DNA of 52,897 nt from Cyclobacteriaceae bacterium (GTDB lineage: Bacteria > Bacteroidota > Bacteroidia > Cytophagales > Cyclobacteriaceae). The notes under the pieces are model-generated. The model had not been told where the DNA came from and made no database searches. It worked only from the letters and a program-made list of their open reading frames with translations. The stretch spans positions 1 through 52,897 of the forward strand of contig WFNR01000085.1 in assembly GCA_015488485.1 (NCBI GenBank), written 5' to 3'. The translations under genes were made by a program, and so were the position numbers. Below are positions 28,710 to 37,331 of this stretch, one piece after another; the first letter of the stretch is position 1, and each line of letters starts with the position of its first letter.

Positions 28710-31700
28710 ATGAAATATCTTTTTTCCATGTCCCTTACCGGAGCCCTGCTGCTCATCTTCGGTGTTGTTATTGCTGTAGCTACTTTTATAGAGAACGATT
28801 TCGGTACCATATCGGCTCAGGCGCTGGTATATAAAGCCTGGTGGTTTGAGGCGTTGTTGGGCCTGATGGCTGTCAACATGCTGGGGGTGATCTTTACCCA
28901 TAAGCTGTATCGCAAGGAGAAGTGGGGTAGCCTGTTGTTTCATGCCGCCTTTCTGATCATCTTGCTGGGAGCGGCCATCACGCGCTTTACCGGTATAGAA
29001 GGGCTGATGCACATACGCGAAGGCCAGACGGCCACCAGCTTTATCTCTGACGAAACCTATATCAACGGCATCGTAATAGCCGGTGATGGTACCGAGCAGT
29101 TTAGTGAAAAGGTGCTTTTTGCCCCAGTAAAAAAAGCCTCTTTCCATAAAAGTATTGATGTGGATGGTATCGAAACCGATATTAAGCTGGTTCGTTACAT
29201 CCCCAATGCCCAGGAAATAGTGGAAACCAACGAGGCTACCGGTGAACCGATTATCACCCTGGTTACGGCCGGGGAAGAGGGCCGCCAAAACCACTACCTG
29301 CGCAGAGGTGAGGTGCTTAACCTCAATGATGTGGTAATCGGGTTTGAGGCCGACCAGCGGGTGGCTATCAATTTTATCTTTCGCGATAGCCTGATGATGC
29401 GCTCCTTGCTGCCCATCGAAACTTTCAGTATGGATACACAACAGAAGGGCCAGATACCATACGACAGCCTGGTGAGGGCACCTTTCCGCCATTTATTGAT
29501 TATCGGCCCGGTACAATTTGTGATCAAGGCCTTTAACCCGCAAGGGCAGGTGATGCTGGTGCCGGGGCCTATGGAGAAAAAGATGGCTGCTGTTGATGCC
29601 CTGGTTTTTCAGGTGCAGCAGGGAGACGACAGCCAGGAGGTAGTGGTGCGCGGTGGCAAAGGCTTTGTCGGCCAACCGCAGTATGTGCGGGTAGGGCAGG
29701 CAAACCTGATGCTGCAGTACGGCTCCAAAGAGGTGGAGGTGCCGTTTGCCGTTCACCTGCGCGATTTTCAGTTGGAGCGTTACCCGGGCTCCAACAGCCC
29801 TTCGTCTTATGCCAGCGAGGTGACGGTAATTGATGGCGACAAGGAGTTTCCATACCGCATTTACATGAACCATATCCTGTCGTACAAAGGCTACCGGCTT
29901 TATCAGTCATCTTACGATAAGGATGAAAAAGGCACGGTGCTGTCGGTCAACAAAGACAAGCCGGGTACTTATGTATCCTATACTGGCTACCTGTTGCTGG
30001 CCATTGGTTTGTTGTTTGTACTTTTCAACAAAAACAGCCGTTTTACGCAGCTCTCCAAGCTTATAGATCAGGTACATAAAAAGCGCGCTGCTCTGGCAGG
30101 TATGCTGCTGTGGCTGGCGCTGGCCACTCCCTTACAGGCGCAGGATGGGCATAACCACAGCGATTTTATTCCTTCCCGTGCTCAGGCCGATAGCCTGGCA
30201 ACCCTGGTGTATCAGACCCAGGATGGCCGTATGGCGCCCCTGCATACCCTGGCCAGCGATGCCCTGCGCAAGATAAGCCAGCGTATTACCTACGAGGGGC
30301 TGACACCAGGCCAGGTGTTGCTGGGCATGATGGCGGCTCCTTTCTCCTGGCAGGAAAAGCCGATGATCAAAGTAAAAAACGAACGCATACAAGGCATGAT
30401 AGGCGCCCCCGGTAAATATGCCCGCTTTGCCGACTTCTTTGATGCCGAAGGGCGCTACAAGATCATAGATGCCGTCAATGCTGCCTATGAGAAAAAGCCG
30501 GCTATGCGCAATCAGTTTGATAAGGACATTATAAAAGTGGACGAAAGGGTGAATGTGGCCTATATGATTTACTCCGGCTCCTTGCTTAAGATATTCCCGG
30601 TGCCCAACGACCCCGACCACCATTGGATATCACCGGTGGCGGAAGAAATGTATGGTATGAGTGGTACCGATTCGCTGTTTGTGCGCAAATCTTTCTATCA
30701 GTACATGTATCATTTGGCAGCCGGCCAACAGGATTCGGCTGCCATGTGGCTCAACTATATCAAAAAATACCAGCAACGCTTTGGCGGAGATATTATGCCT
30801 TCACCGGCACGCATTAAGCTGGAGATAGCCTTTAATAAACTGAATATCTTTGAAAGACTGTATCCATATTACCTGCTCACCGGTTTCTTTTTGCTGGTGG
30901 TTACTTTTATCAAGATTTTCAGACCACGTGCCCGCTTACGCTATGCTGTGCTTGTTGGCAAGTTGCTGATTGCAGCCGGCTTTGTGGCGCATTTGGCCGG
31001 TCTGGCCATGCGCTGGTATATATCGGGGCACGAGCCCTGGAGCAACGGCTACGAATCGATGCTCTATATAGCCTGGGCCAGCCTGCTGGCCGGGCTGCTC
31101 TTTAGCCGCAAAACCGAAATGACTCTGGCGGTAACCGCCATTCTGGCCGGCATCATTCTGTTTGTGGCCCACCTGAGCTGGATGGACCCGCAAATTACCA
31201 ATCTGGTGCCGGTGCTCAAGTCGTACTGGCTTACAATTCATGTAGCTACCATTACCGCCAGCTATGGCTTTATGGGGCTGGGGGCATTGCTGGCTTTTAT
31301 CAACCTGGTGTCATTCATTTTTATGCGACCGGATAATAAGCAACGTATTCTGCTCTCTATCAAAGAGCTTACCTATGTAATTGAAATGACCCTTACCTTC
31401 GGGCTGATTTTGCTCACTATTGGTAACTTTCTGGGTGGAGTATGGGCCAACGAAAGCTGGGGGCGTTATTGGGGTTGGGACCCGAAAGAAACCTGGGCGC
31501 TGGCGTCTATTATATTCTATGCTTTTGTACTGCACATGCGTTTTATTCCCGGACTCAAGAGCCTATATGCCTTCAATCTGGCTTCTTTGCTGGCTTTTTC
31601 CTCCATTATCATGACTTATTTTGGGGTTAATTTCTATTTGTCGGGGCTGCACTCTTATGCGGCCGGAGACCCGCTGCCGATCCCGGATTTTGTGTACTAT

Positions 31701-31775
31701 ACCCTTGCAGTTATCGCAATTGTAAGCGCCTGGGCCTACTGGCGATACAGGCGCCTGATGGTGGTTGAAGGCTAA
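28710..31775 (+). CDS. ccsBA: Fused cytochrome c synthase CcsBA (ResB-CcsA)
   Basis: A 1021-aa system II cytochrome c assembly protein that exports haem and attaches it to CxxCH apocytochromes. The N-terminal ResB/CcsB part has helices at about 5-30, 45-65 and 75-95, a large periplasmic domain to about 420, and another helix (YLLLAIGLLFVLFN). A second soluble region (about 460-700, including the HNHSDF stretch) is followed by the CcsA part. This carries the haem-handling tryptophan motif as GVWANESWGRYWGWDPKETW and conserved histidines in THVATITAS-like and VLHMRFIPG contexts. A client, the dihaem peroxidase, is encoded at 41.8 kb. Confidence 0.93.
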   Translation: MKYLFSMSLTGALLLIFGVVIAVATFIENDFGTISAQALVYKAWWFEALLGLMAVNMLGVIFTHKLYRKEKWGSLLFHAAFLIILLGAAITRFTGIEGLMHIREGQTATSFISDETYINGIVIAGDGTEQFSEKVLFAPVKKASFHKSIDVDGIETDIKLVRYIPNAQEIVETNEATGEPIITLVTAGEEGRQNHYLRRGEVLNLNDVVIGFEADQRVAINFIFRDSLMMRSLLPIETFSMDTQQKGQIPYDSLVRAPFRHLLIIGPVQFVIKAFNPQGQVMLVPGPMEKKMAAVDALVFQVQQGDDSQEVVVRGGKGFVGQPQYVRVGQANLMLQYGSKEVEVPFAVHLRDFQLERYPGSNSPSSYASEVTVIDGDKEFPYRIYMNHILSYKGYRLYQSSYDKDEKGTVLSVNKDKPGTYVSYTGYLLLAIGLLFVLFNKNSRFTQLSKLIDQVHKKRAALAGMLLWLALATPLQAQDGHNHSDFIPSRAQADSLATLVYQTQDGRMAPLHTLASDALRKISQRITYEGLTPGQVLLGMMAAPFSWQEKPMIKVKNERIQGMIGAPGKYARFADFFDAEGRYKIIDAVNAAYEKKPAMRNQFDKDIIKVDERVNVAYMIYSGSLLKIFPVPNDPDHHWISPVAEEMYGMSGTDSLFVRKSFYQYMYHLAAGQQDSAAMWLNYIKKYQQRFGGDIMPSPARIKLEIAFNKLNIFERLYPYYLLTGFFLLVVTFIKIFRPRARLRYAVLVGKLLIAAGFVAHLAGLAMRWYISGHEPWSNGYESMLYIAWASLLAGLLFSRKTEMTLAVTAILAGIILFVAHLSWMDPQITNLVPVLKSYWLTIHVATITASYGFMGLGALLAFINLVSFIFMRPDNKQRILLSIKELTYVIEMTLTFGLILLTIGNFLGGVWANESWGRYWGWDPKETWALASIIFYAFVLHMRFIPGLKSLYAFNLASLLAFSSIIMTYFGVNFYLSGLHSYAAGDPLPIPDFVYYTLAVIAIVSAWAYWRYRRLMVVEG

Positions 31776-32081
31776 TTGTTTGTCAAGTGTCGATGTTCTT
31801 TGAGGTGAGAATTATCAAGAAAGATCGCTCCTTTAAGCTAAAATCAATAGATATTCCTGTACTTTGTGCCTGTCTCTTCGTAAACGGCCCTTGTGGAACA
31901 TATAAGGCACTTTTTGCATGCCTGCCTGGAGTTCAGAGCAGGGTTTATAGAACGTAATTTATGACCAGGTAACATAGTTTGCTAAAAAGTATTAGCATTA
32001 TACATCTATATTCTACTTTTTTACATCTTAGTAGTTTGTCGGGCTTTCTGACCACAGAAAGATTAGGTGAGGTTAGCTGGT
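31776..32081. other. AT-rich gap without a supported gene
   Basis: The only notable frame is 31793-31957 (+, 54 codons, MFFEVRIIKKDRSFKLKS start). It has no promoter box and no recognisable relative, so it is not called. The stretch separates ccsBA from the convergent toxin-antitoxin pair; no terminator hairpin with a T-run was found. Confidence 0.4.
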
Positions 32082-32429
32082 CTATAATTTTCTTATCCTG
32101 ATTTTTTTCTTGGTGATTGTCATAAAATAATGGCCGGGTTTATCACAATAGTCTTCAAGAACCTTCAGAAGATTTTTTGCGATGTTGTCAAAGTCAAGCT
32201 TGTTATAACGTAAGAGAATTACCGAACAGTCTTTAATGTTGTGCGAAAATACCAATTCACCGAAGCCTTTATCTTCAGTAATTATAAATCCTCTCTTTGA
32301 TATTGCTATATCTATTACTTGCTTGTCGGTGATACCAGGTTGGTGTTTACGTATTGAGAATGTTTCAAATTTTTCTTCATTAAGATGGTCTATAATTGCC
32401 TGGTCAACATTCTCGTCTATGATAATCAT
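32082..32429 (-). CDS. DUF5615 PIN-like protein, putative toxin
   Basis: A 115-aa protein of the DUF5615 (PIN-like) family. It opens with MIIIDENVDQAIIDHL, where D and E residues sit in the place of the first PIN metal site, and continues with GITDKQVIDIAISKRGFIIT followed by EDKGFGELVF, the family's central acidic cluster. PIN-like enzymes are metal-dependent RNases. Its start overlaps the end of the DUF433 gene by four bases, the usual toxin-antitoxin layout. Base composition is clearly more AT-rich than the flanking topA and ccsBA genes, consistent with later acquisition. Toxicity is inferred from the family pairing only. Confidence 0.85.
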   Translation of the reverse strand: MIIIDENVDQAIIDHLNEEKFETFSIRKHQPGITDKQVIDIAISKRGFIITEDKGFGELVFSHNIKDCSVILLRYNKLDFDNIAKNLLKVLEDYCDKPGHYFMTITKKKIRIRKL

Positions 32430-32653
32430 GCTGTCTCAAGGGTTTCCTCATTGGCAATTATGTCTGCAGCATATTCAAGGGCTGCCAAAATCTGTTCCTT
32501 AGTTAAATGTGGGTAACTTTTTAAGAGGTCGGCTATGCTATAGCCGTCTGCCAATTTTCTCATTACAAGCTCTACGCTAATCCTTGTCCCCCGTATTATA
32601 GGTTTCCCCAGCATAATGTCCGGATTTCGTTCTATGAGTTGTTTGTATTCCAT
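32426..32653 (-). CDS. DUF433 small DNA-binding protein, putative antitoxin
   Basis: A 75-aa helical protein with the classic DUF433 sequence: RNPDIMLGKPIIRGTRISVE, then DGYSIADLLKSYPHLTKEQI, then ALEYAADII. The family contains a helix-turn-helix and is found next to DUF5615 PIN-like genes, as here (four-base overlap), where it is thought to act as the antitoxin and likely autoregulator. A near-consensus -7 box (TATATTTA, minus strand) lies upstream. Confidence 0.88.
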   Translation of the reverse strand: MEYKQLIERNPDIMLGKPIIRGTRISVELVMRKLADGYSIADLLKSYPHLTKEQILAALEYAADIIANEETLETA

Positions 32654-32759
32654 ATAGTTTTTATTGTAAATATACTCAATAAATTACGTTTTTTCAACCT
32701 TACATGTTTCCCCCGATAGTCTAGGAATAAGCGTAAATGCAGGTGTGGGTTTTTAGTTC

Positions 32760-32905
32760 AACTGACCGGGCAAGCCCGCTTTGCCGCTGACAGTCTCTAA
32801 GCTGATATGCGGGTGAAAATCTCCTCCAGGGGAGTAAGGGGGCGGAAAGCTAAGTACTAAAATCGGATGACGGAAAATCGCAAATCTGCCATCACTGGTC
32901 TGCAA
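32760..32905 (-). repeat. Degenerate, inverted fragment of the composite repeat
   Basis: Read on the minus strand this has a GC-rich block CCGCCCCCTTACTCCCCTGG followed by AGGAG and CACCCGCAT, similar to the tail of the elements at 8.3 kb and 52.8 kb. It also has GCAAATCTGCC/TCTGCAATCTTCAAT runs like the GCAGATT arrays. It fills the gap between the DUF433 gene and topA. Confidence 0.5.
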
Positions 32906-32922
32906 TCTTCAATCATAATTCC

Positions 32923-35238
32923 TTAGCGCCTGCCTCTGCGTTTTTTCTCCGGTGCTTTGGCAGCCAGTTCCAGGCATTCTTCCAGCGTCAGGCTGGCCGG
33001 GTCTTTGCCTTTGGGGATTCTCACATTCTTCTTGCCGGCTTTGATGTAGGGGCCGTATTTGCCGTTTAGCACCTGAATATCAGGGTTTTCGTCAAAAGTC
33101 TTGATGATACGGTTGGCATCGGCTGCCCGTTTGGCCTGGATTAGCGCTATGGCTCGTTCTTCATCTATCGTATAGGGATTATCGTCCTTTTCCAGCGAAA
33201 CAAATTTGCCCTTATGCCTGATGTATGGCCCAAAACGCCCGATGGCTGCCACAATCGGCTCGCCTTCGAACTGACCCACCTCGCGTGGCAGCTTAAAAAG
33301 CTCCAGGGCTTCTTCCAATGTTATGTTTTCTATCAACTGATCAGCCCGCATGCTGGCCGAGCGTGGTTTTTCATCGCCATTTTCCCGGTCACCGTTTTCG
33401 CCTATCTGCACATAAGGACCGAAGCGTCCCATTTTGGCATAGACATTCTTACCGGTTTCGGGGTCTTGCCCCAGCAGGCGTTCCTGGCTGGGTCGCTCCA
33501 CTTCTGCGGTTTCTTCTACACGCTTGTGAAACGGGTGGTAGAAATTATCAATCATGGCGACCCAGTCTTCCTGGCCGGCAGCAATTTTATCGAATTTCTC
33601 TTCTACCTTGGCGGTAAACGAGTAGTCCACAATATCGGGGAAATGCTCCACCAGAAAGTCGTTTACCAGCATGCCCATATCGGTAGGGAAGAGTTTGTTC
33701 TTCTCGGTGCCGGTTATTTCGGTTTCGGTGGCTTCTGTCAGGCCCTGCCCGTCAAGGCGCAGTAGCTCGTACTGGCGCGGCTTGCCCTCGCGCGATTCTT
33801 TCACCACATAATTGCGCTTGATAATAGTAGAAATGGTAGGTGCATAGGTAGAGGGCCGCCCGATACCCAGTTCTTCCAGTTTTTTTACCAGGCTGGCTTC
33901 GGTGTAGCGGGCCGGATGGCGGGTAAATACCTGACGTGCCAGCATTTCCTCCAGGGTAAGTGGTTGGCCTACCTGCAGGGGTGGCAGCATGCCGGTAGCC
34001 TGGTGGTTGTTATTTTCCTCATCACTGCCTTCTACATACACTTTCAGAAAGCCGTCAAAGGTTACCACTTCACCGGTAGCTACCAGGTGTTCGTTGCTGG
34101 TGGAGATGCCAATGGTTACGGTGGTCTTCTCCAATTTGGCATCGGCCATCTGGCTGGCGATGGCACGTTTCCATATCAGCTCGTAGAGACGGGTGGTCTG
34201 GCGGTCGAGGCCGGCACTGTGCTTCCCAAAATCGGTAGGCCGGATGGCCTCGTGGGCCTCCTGGGCACCGGCAGCCTTGGTCTTATACTGGCGTACTTTT
34301 ACATACTCCTCGCCATAGGCCTGGCGAATCTCACGGGTGGCTCCGGCAATGGCTTCCTGCGACAGGTTGGTGGAGTCGGTACGCATGTAGGTAATCAGCC
34401 CGTTTTCATAGAGTTGCTGTGCCAACCGCATAGTTTGCGCTACCGAATAGCCCAACTTGCGTGAGGCTTCTTGTTGCAGGGTAGAGGTGGTAAAGGGTGC
34501 AGCCGGGCTCTTCTTGCCCGGTTTTTTCTCCAGGTTGGTAATGGTAAAAATCGCCTCTTTACATTGTTCCAAAAAGGCTTTGGCTTCTTCCTTGTTTTTG
34601 AACTTGTGCGGTAGCTCTGCTTGTAGATCTTCCCCGCTGTCGAGCTTAAAAAGGGCCGTTACCTTGAAAGAGGACTCGGGTTTAAAGTTCTCTATTTCAC
34701 GTTCGCGCTCCACTACCAGCCGCACGGCCACCGATTGCACGCGGCCGGCCGACAGGCCGCTTCTTATCTTCTTCCAAAGTATAGGGCTGAGCTCGAAGCC
34801 TACCAGGCGGTCGAGTACGCGCCTGGCCTGCTGGGCATGCACCAGCTCCATATCTATGCCGCGCGGGTTTTCCAGCGACTTGAGCACGGCATTTTTGGTG
34901 ATTTCACGAAAAACAATGCGCTTGGCCGTATTCTCGTCCAGCCCCAGAGCCTGCAACAAGTGCCAGGCAATGGCTTCCCCTTCGCGGTCATCGTCAGTAG
35001 CCAGATATACGGTTTCGGCCTCTTTGGCCAGTTTCTTGAGTTGCTTTACTACCTCTTTCTTTTCCTTGCTTATTTCGTATTTGGGCGTAAAGCCATGCTC
35101 TTTGTCAATGGCATCGTCTCCCTTAGGCAAATCGCGTACATGTCCGTAGCTGGAGGCCACTTTATAATCTTTACCCAGGTAGCCTTCAATGGTTCCGGCT
35201 TTGGCGGGTGACTCTACTATTACCAGGTTTTTTGGCAT
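32923..35238 (-). CDS. topA: DNA topoisomerase I
   Basis: A 771-aa type IA topoisomerase that relaxes negative supercoils. The Toprim domain starts MPKNLVIVESPAKAGTIEGY and has the metal motif ATDDDREGEAIAW (about 80-92). The catalytic tyrosine is Tyr284 in GLITYMRTDSTNLS. The C-terminal part (about 580-771) lacks the four-cysteine zinc ribbons of E. coli TopA and instead has repeated FGPY(V/I)-type units (MGRFGPYVQIG, IGRFGPYIRHK, NGKYGPYIKAG), the usual Bacteroidota form. It ends in a basic tail. Transcribed alone, opposite sixA. Confidence 0.97.
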   Translation of the reverse strand: MPKNLVIVESPAKAGTIEGYLGKDYKVASSYGHVRDLPKGDDAIDKEHGFTPKYEISKEKKEVVKQLKKLAKEAETVYLATDDDREGEAIAWHLLQALGLDENTAKRIVFREITKNAVLKSLENPRGIDMELVHAQQARRVLDRLVGFELSPILWKKIRSGLSAGRVQSVAVRLVVEREREIENFKPESSFKVTALFKLDSGEDLQAELPHKFKNKEEAKAFLEQCKEAIFTITNLEKKPGKKSPAAPFTTSTLQQEASRKLGYSVAQTMRLAQQLYENGLITYMRTDSTNLSQEAIAGATREIRQAYGEEYVKVRQYKTKAAGAQEAHEAIRPTDFGKHSAGLDRQTTRLYELIWKRAIASQMADAKLEKTTVTIGISTSNEHLVATGEVVTFDGFLKVYVEGSDEENNNHQATGMLPPLQVGQPLTLEEMLARQVFTRHPARYTEASLVKKLEELGIGRPSTYAPTISTIIKRNYVVKESREGKPRQYELLRLDGQGLTEATETEITGTEKNKLFPTDMGMLVNDFLVEHFPDIVDYSFTAKVEEKFDKIAAGQEDWVAMIDNFYHPFHKRVEETAEVERPSQERLLGQDPETGKNVYAKMGRFGPYVQIGENGDRENGDEKPRSASMRADQLIENITLEEALELFKLPREVGQFEGEPIVAAIGRFGPYIRHKGKFVSLEKDDNPYTIDEERAIALIQAKRAADANRIIKTFDENPDIQVLNGKYGPYIKAGKKNVRIPKGKDPASLTLEECLELAAKAPEKKRRGRR

Positions 35239-35368
35239 ATAAGGGAAAGGCTAAGGTGTCTGTGATTTTGAAAAGGCCAAATATCTATAAAATTTAATAA
35301 AAACATAGCCATCCGGTTGGCTTACCTGCTATTTTTCTATATTTATACCCAAATAGATTACCAGATTT

Positions 35369-35878
35369 ATGGCAAAAACTTTGTTTCTGATGCGCCATGC
35401 CAAGGCCCGGCAGGAGTCTGTTGACGACCGTGATTTCTCACGCGAACTCACCGAACGCGGCATGCGCGATGCAAGTCTGGTTGGCGATTATTGCCGCAAG
35501 CGCGGTCATCGGGTGGATATGATCATTAGCAGCCCGGCTGCCCGGGCGCTGGCCACAGCCGAACTGGTGGCTGGCCAGTTGGGCTATCCCCTGGAGCAGA
35601 TTCATACCAACGAAGAGCTGTATATGGCTTCGGTACGTACTTTTCTGCAGGTGGTAAACCACTTGAAAAACGACTGGCAACAGGTGCTGCTGGTAGGGCA
35701 TAATCCGGCCATCAATTACCTGGGCGAGTACCTTTCGGGGGCCGAAGTGGGCCATATGCCTACCGGCAGTGTGATGATTATCGGTTTTGATGCCGACAAC
35801 TGGAGTGAAATATCGCAAAATACCGGCCACCTGCGCGATTTTGTTACCCCGCGCATGATCAAAGACGAAGAGGTGTAA
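35369..35878 (+). CDS. sixA: Phosphohistidine phosphatase SixA-like
   Basis: A 169-aa histidine phosphatase superfamily protein. The catalytic RHG-type motif is LFLMRHAKARQES at residues 5-17, with the second arginine region SSPAARALATAELV and the late histidine in VLLVGHNPAINYLG. Length and layout match SixA, which removes phosphate from phosphohistidine on phosphorelay or PTS proteins; short members of this family may act on other phosphoesters. It is divergent from topA with no operon partner. Confidence 0.85.
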   Translation: MAKTLFLMRHAKARQESVDDRDFSRELTERGMRDASLVGDYCRKRGHRVDMIISSPAARALATAELVAGQLGYPLEQIHTNEELYMASVRTFLQVVNHLKNDWQQVLLVGHNPAINYLGEYLSGAEVGHMPTGSVMIIGFDADNWSEISQNTGHLRDFVTPRMIKDEEV

Positions 35879-35979
35879 CCTTGCGATTTGGAATAGCTTC
35901 CGGAAGGTGTCCTCAACTTTATTCGTCTCTTATAAATATGGCTACGATAACTAAATTTATAATTTATAAAACATTGTAA

Positions 35980-37221
35980 ATGAAATATTTATACGTCTTT
36001 CTTCTATTGTTGACTTTATATAGACCGGGATATAGCCAGATTATTTGGCAAAAATGTTCCTGTAACCCGGTTATGACAAAGGATGATTCCTTTTATGAAG
36101 GACTGGCAATAGGTAGCCCGTCTGTAATTATAGACAGCGGGGAGTTTAAGATGCTGTATGCCGCAGGTGGACGTGACAGCAAAGGCAGAATCAGCCTGGC
36201 CCGGTCTGCCGATGGCGTTACCTGGACTAAGCATCAGAATGGCACGCCTGTATTTGAGGTGGATACTGCCGGCAGTTGGGACAGTCATTTTCTGGATACT
36301 CCCGATTGGCTCTGGGACGGTATAAATTACAAGATGTATTATTTCGGTGATAACGACAACGATCCGCTTAACAGCGGAATTGGCGTAGCTGTGTCAACGG
36401 ATGGAATTAATTGGCAAAGAGTTACCAACCAACCGGTATTAACGGGAGGGGCTGCCGGGGAGTGGGATGAGCTTTATATTGAGTCTCCCAGCGTTGTATT
36501 TGATGGCAATATGTACTATATGTATTTTTCAGGTGTTGATGCCAGCTATAAGGTAAGAATCGGTATGGCCACCTCTCAGGACGGTATCAACTGGACCAAA
36601 TATGCCAATAATCCGGTGGTTACCGAAGGTGGCTTGTTCGACTGGGATGGTTTTTCGGTAGCAACGCCAACTGTTTTGTTTAAGGATGGCAAGTTTGAGA
36701 TGTGGTATAGCGGTGTCTCCAATTTTGACTTGCAAGATAATAAGATTGATACGGTCAAGCTGGGCTATGCCACCTCAGAAGATGGCTTCAACTGGATCAA
36801 GAGTTCGCATAACCCTGTTTTGCACACTTATTCGCCACCATATACTTCTTTTGAAACGCGCGGCCCCTGGGCGCCAAGCGTTCGGTATTTACCTGCATCT
36901 GACAGCTATTATCTTTGGTATGAAACCGCCTATGGTTTTGGTTTGGCCACATCCGGTTCTGTGATAACTGCACTCGATAAGCAAGAAATAACTGCTGATG
37001 GCGTAAGTATCTATCCTAATCCAACCACTAAAATGGTCAACATAGTGGCCGGGCGTCCGATGAAAGCCTCTATTTACAACCTGCAGGGGCAATGTGTTGT
37101 CAGGGATATTCATATCAACAAAGGGCGCAATACTGTAGCCTTACCACTTGGGTCAGGGATATATACAATTCTGCTGGAAACAGGGGAGGCATTTATTGCC
37201 AGAAAGTTGATCGTGGACTGA
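35980..37221 (+). CDS. Secreted five-bladed beta-propeller (glycosidase-like) with type IX sorting domain
   Basis: A 413-aa exported protein. Signal peptide at 1-19 (MKYLYVFLLLLTLYRPGYSQ). Blade-like repeats follow, each ending in a GxxWxK/R....PV motif: GVTWTKHQNGTPVF, GINWQRVTNQPVL, GINWTKYANNPVV, GFNWIKSSHNPVL. Between them are DGxxYxMYYxG-type strands, as in GH43/GH32/GH130-like propellers. The C-terminus (about 340-413) is a Por secretion-type sorting domain: SIYPNPTTKMVNI ... ASIYNLQGQCV ... LPLGSGIYTILLETGE ... ARKLIVD. Glycan binding or cleavage is plausible, but I cannot identify catalytic acids with confidence. No polysaccharide-utilisation genes adjoin it. Confidence 0.8.
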   Translation: MKYLYVFLLLLTLYRPGYSQIIWQKCSCNPVMTKDDSFYEGLAIGSPSVIIDSGEFKMLYAAGGRDSKGRISLARSADGVTWTKHQNGTPVFEVDTAGSWDSHFLDTPDWLWDGINYKMYYFGDNDNDPLNSGIGVAVSTDGINWQRVTNQPVLTGGAAGEWDELYIESPSVVFDGNMYYMYFSGVDASYKVRIGMATSQDGINWTKYANNPVVTEGGLFDWDGFSVATPTVLFKDGKFEMWYSGVSNFDLQDNKIDTVKLGYATSEDGFNWIKSSHNPVLHTYSPPYTSFETRGPWAPSVRYLPASDSYYLWYETAYGFGLATSGSVITALDKQEITADGVSIYPNPTTKMVNIVAGRPMKASIYNLQGQCVVRDIHINKGRNTVALPLGSGIYTILLETGEAFIARKLIVD

Positions 37222-37274
37222 AGTGGTCGGGTAGAGGATTAAATTATTTCCTCCAGCCTATTCTTTTACCGGTA

Positions 37275-37304
37275 TTGTACCACCGGCAGATTGTCATATA
37301 TTTG
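37275..37304 (+). promoter_or_regulatory. Promoter of the AGCS symporter gene
   Basis: TTG (37275-37277), 19 bp, TATATTTG (37297-37304): a full Bacteroidota promoter with standard spacing, ending 27 bp before the ATG. Confidence 0.75.
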
Positions 37305-37331
37305 ATTTTTGCAACTGAAAACAAATAGCCG

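Noticed and set aside
31793-31957. A 54-codon plus-strand frame after ccsBA
   Set aside because: No -7 box, no recognisable relative, no compositional support.
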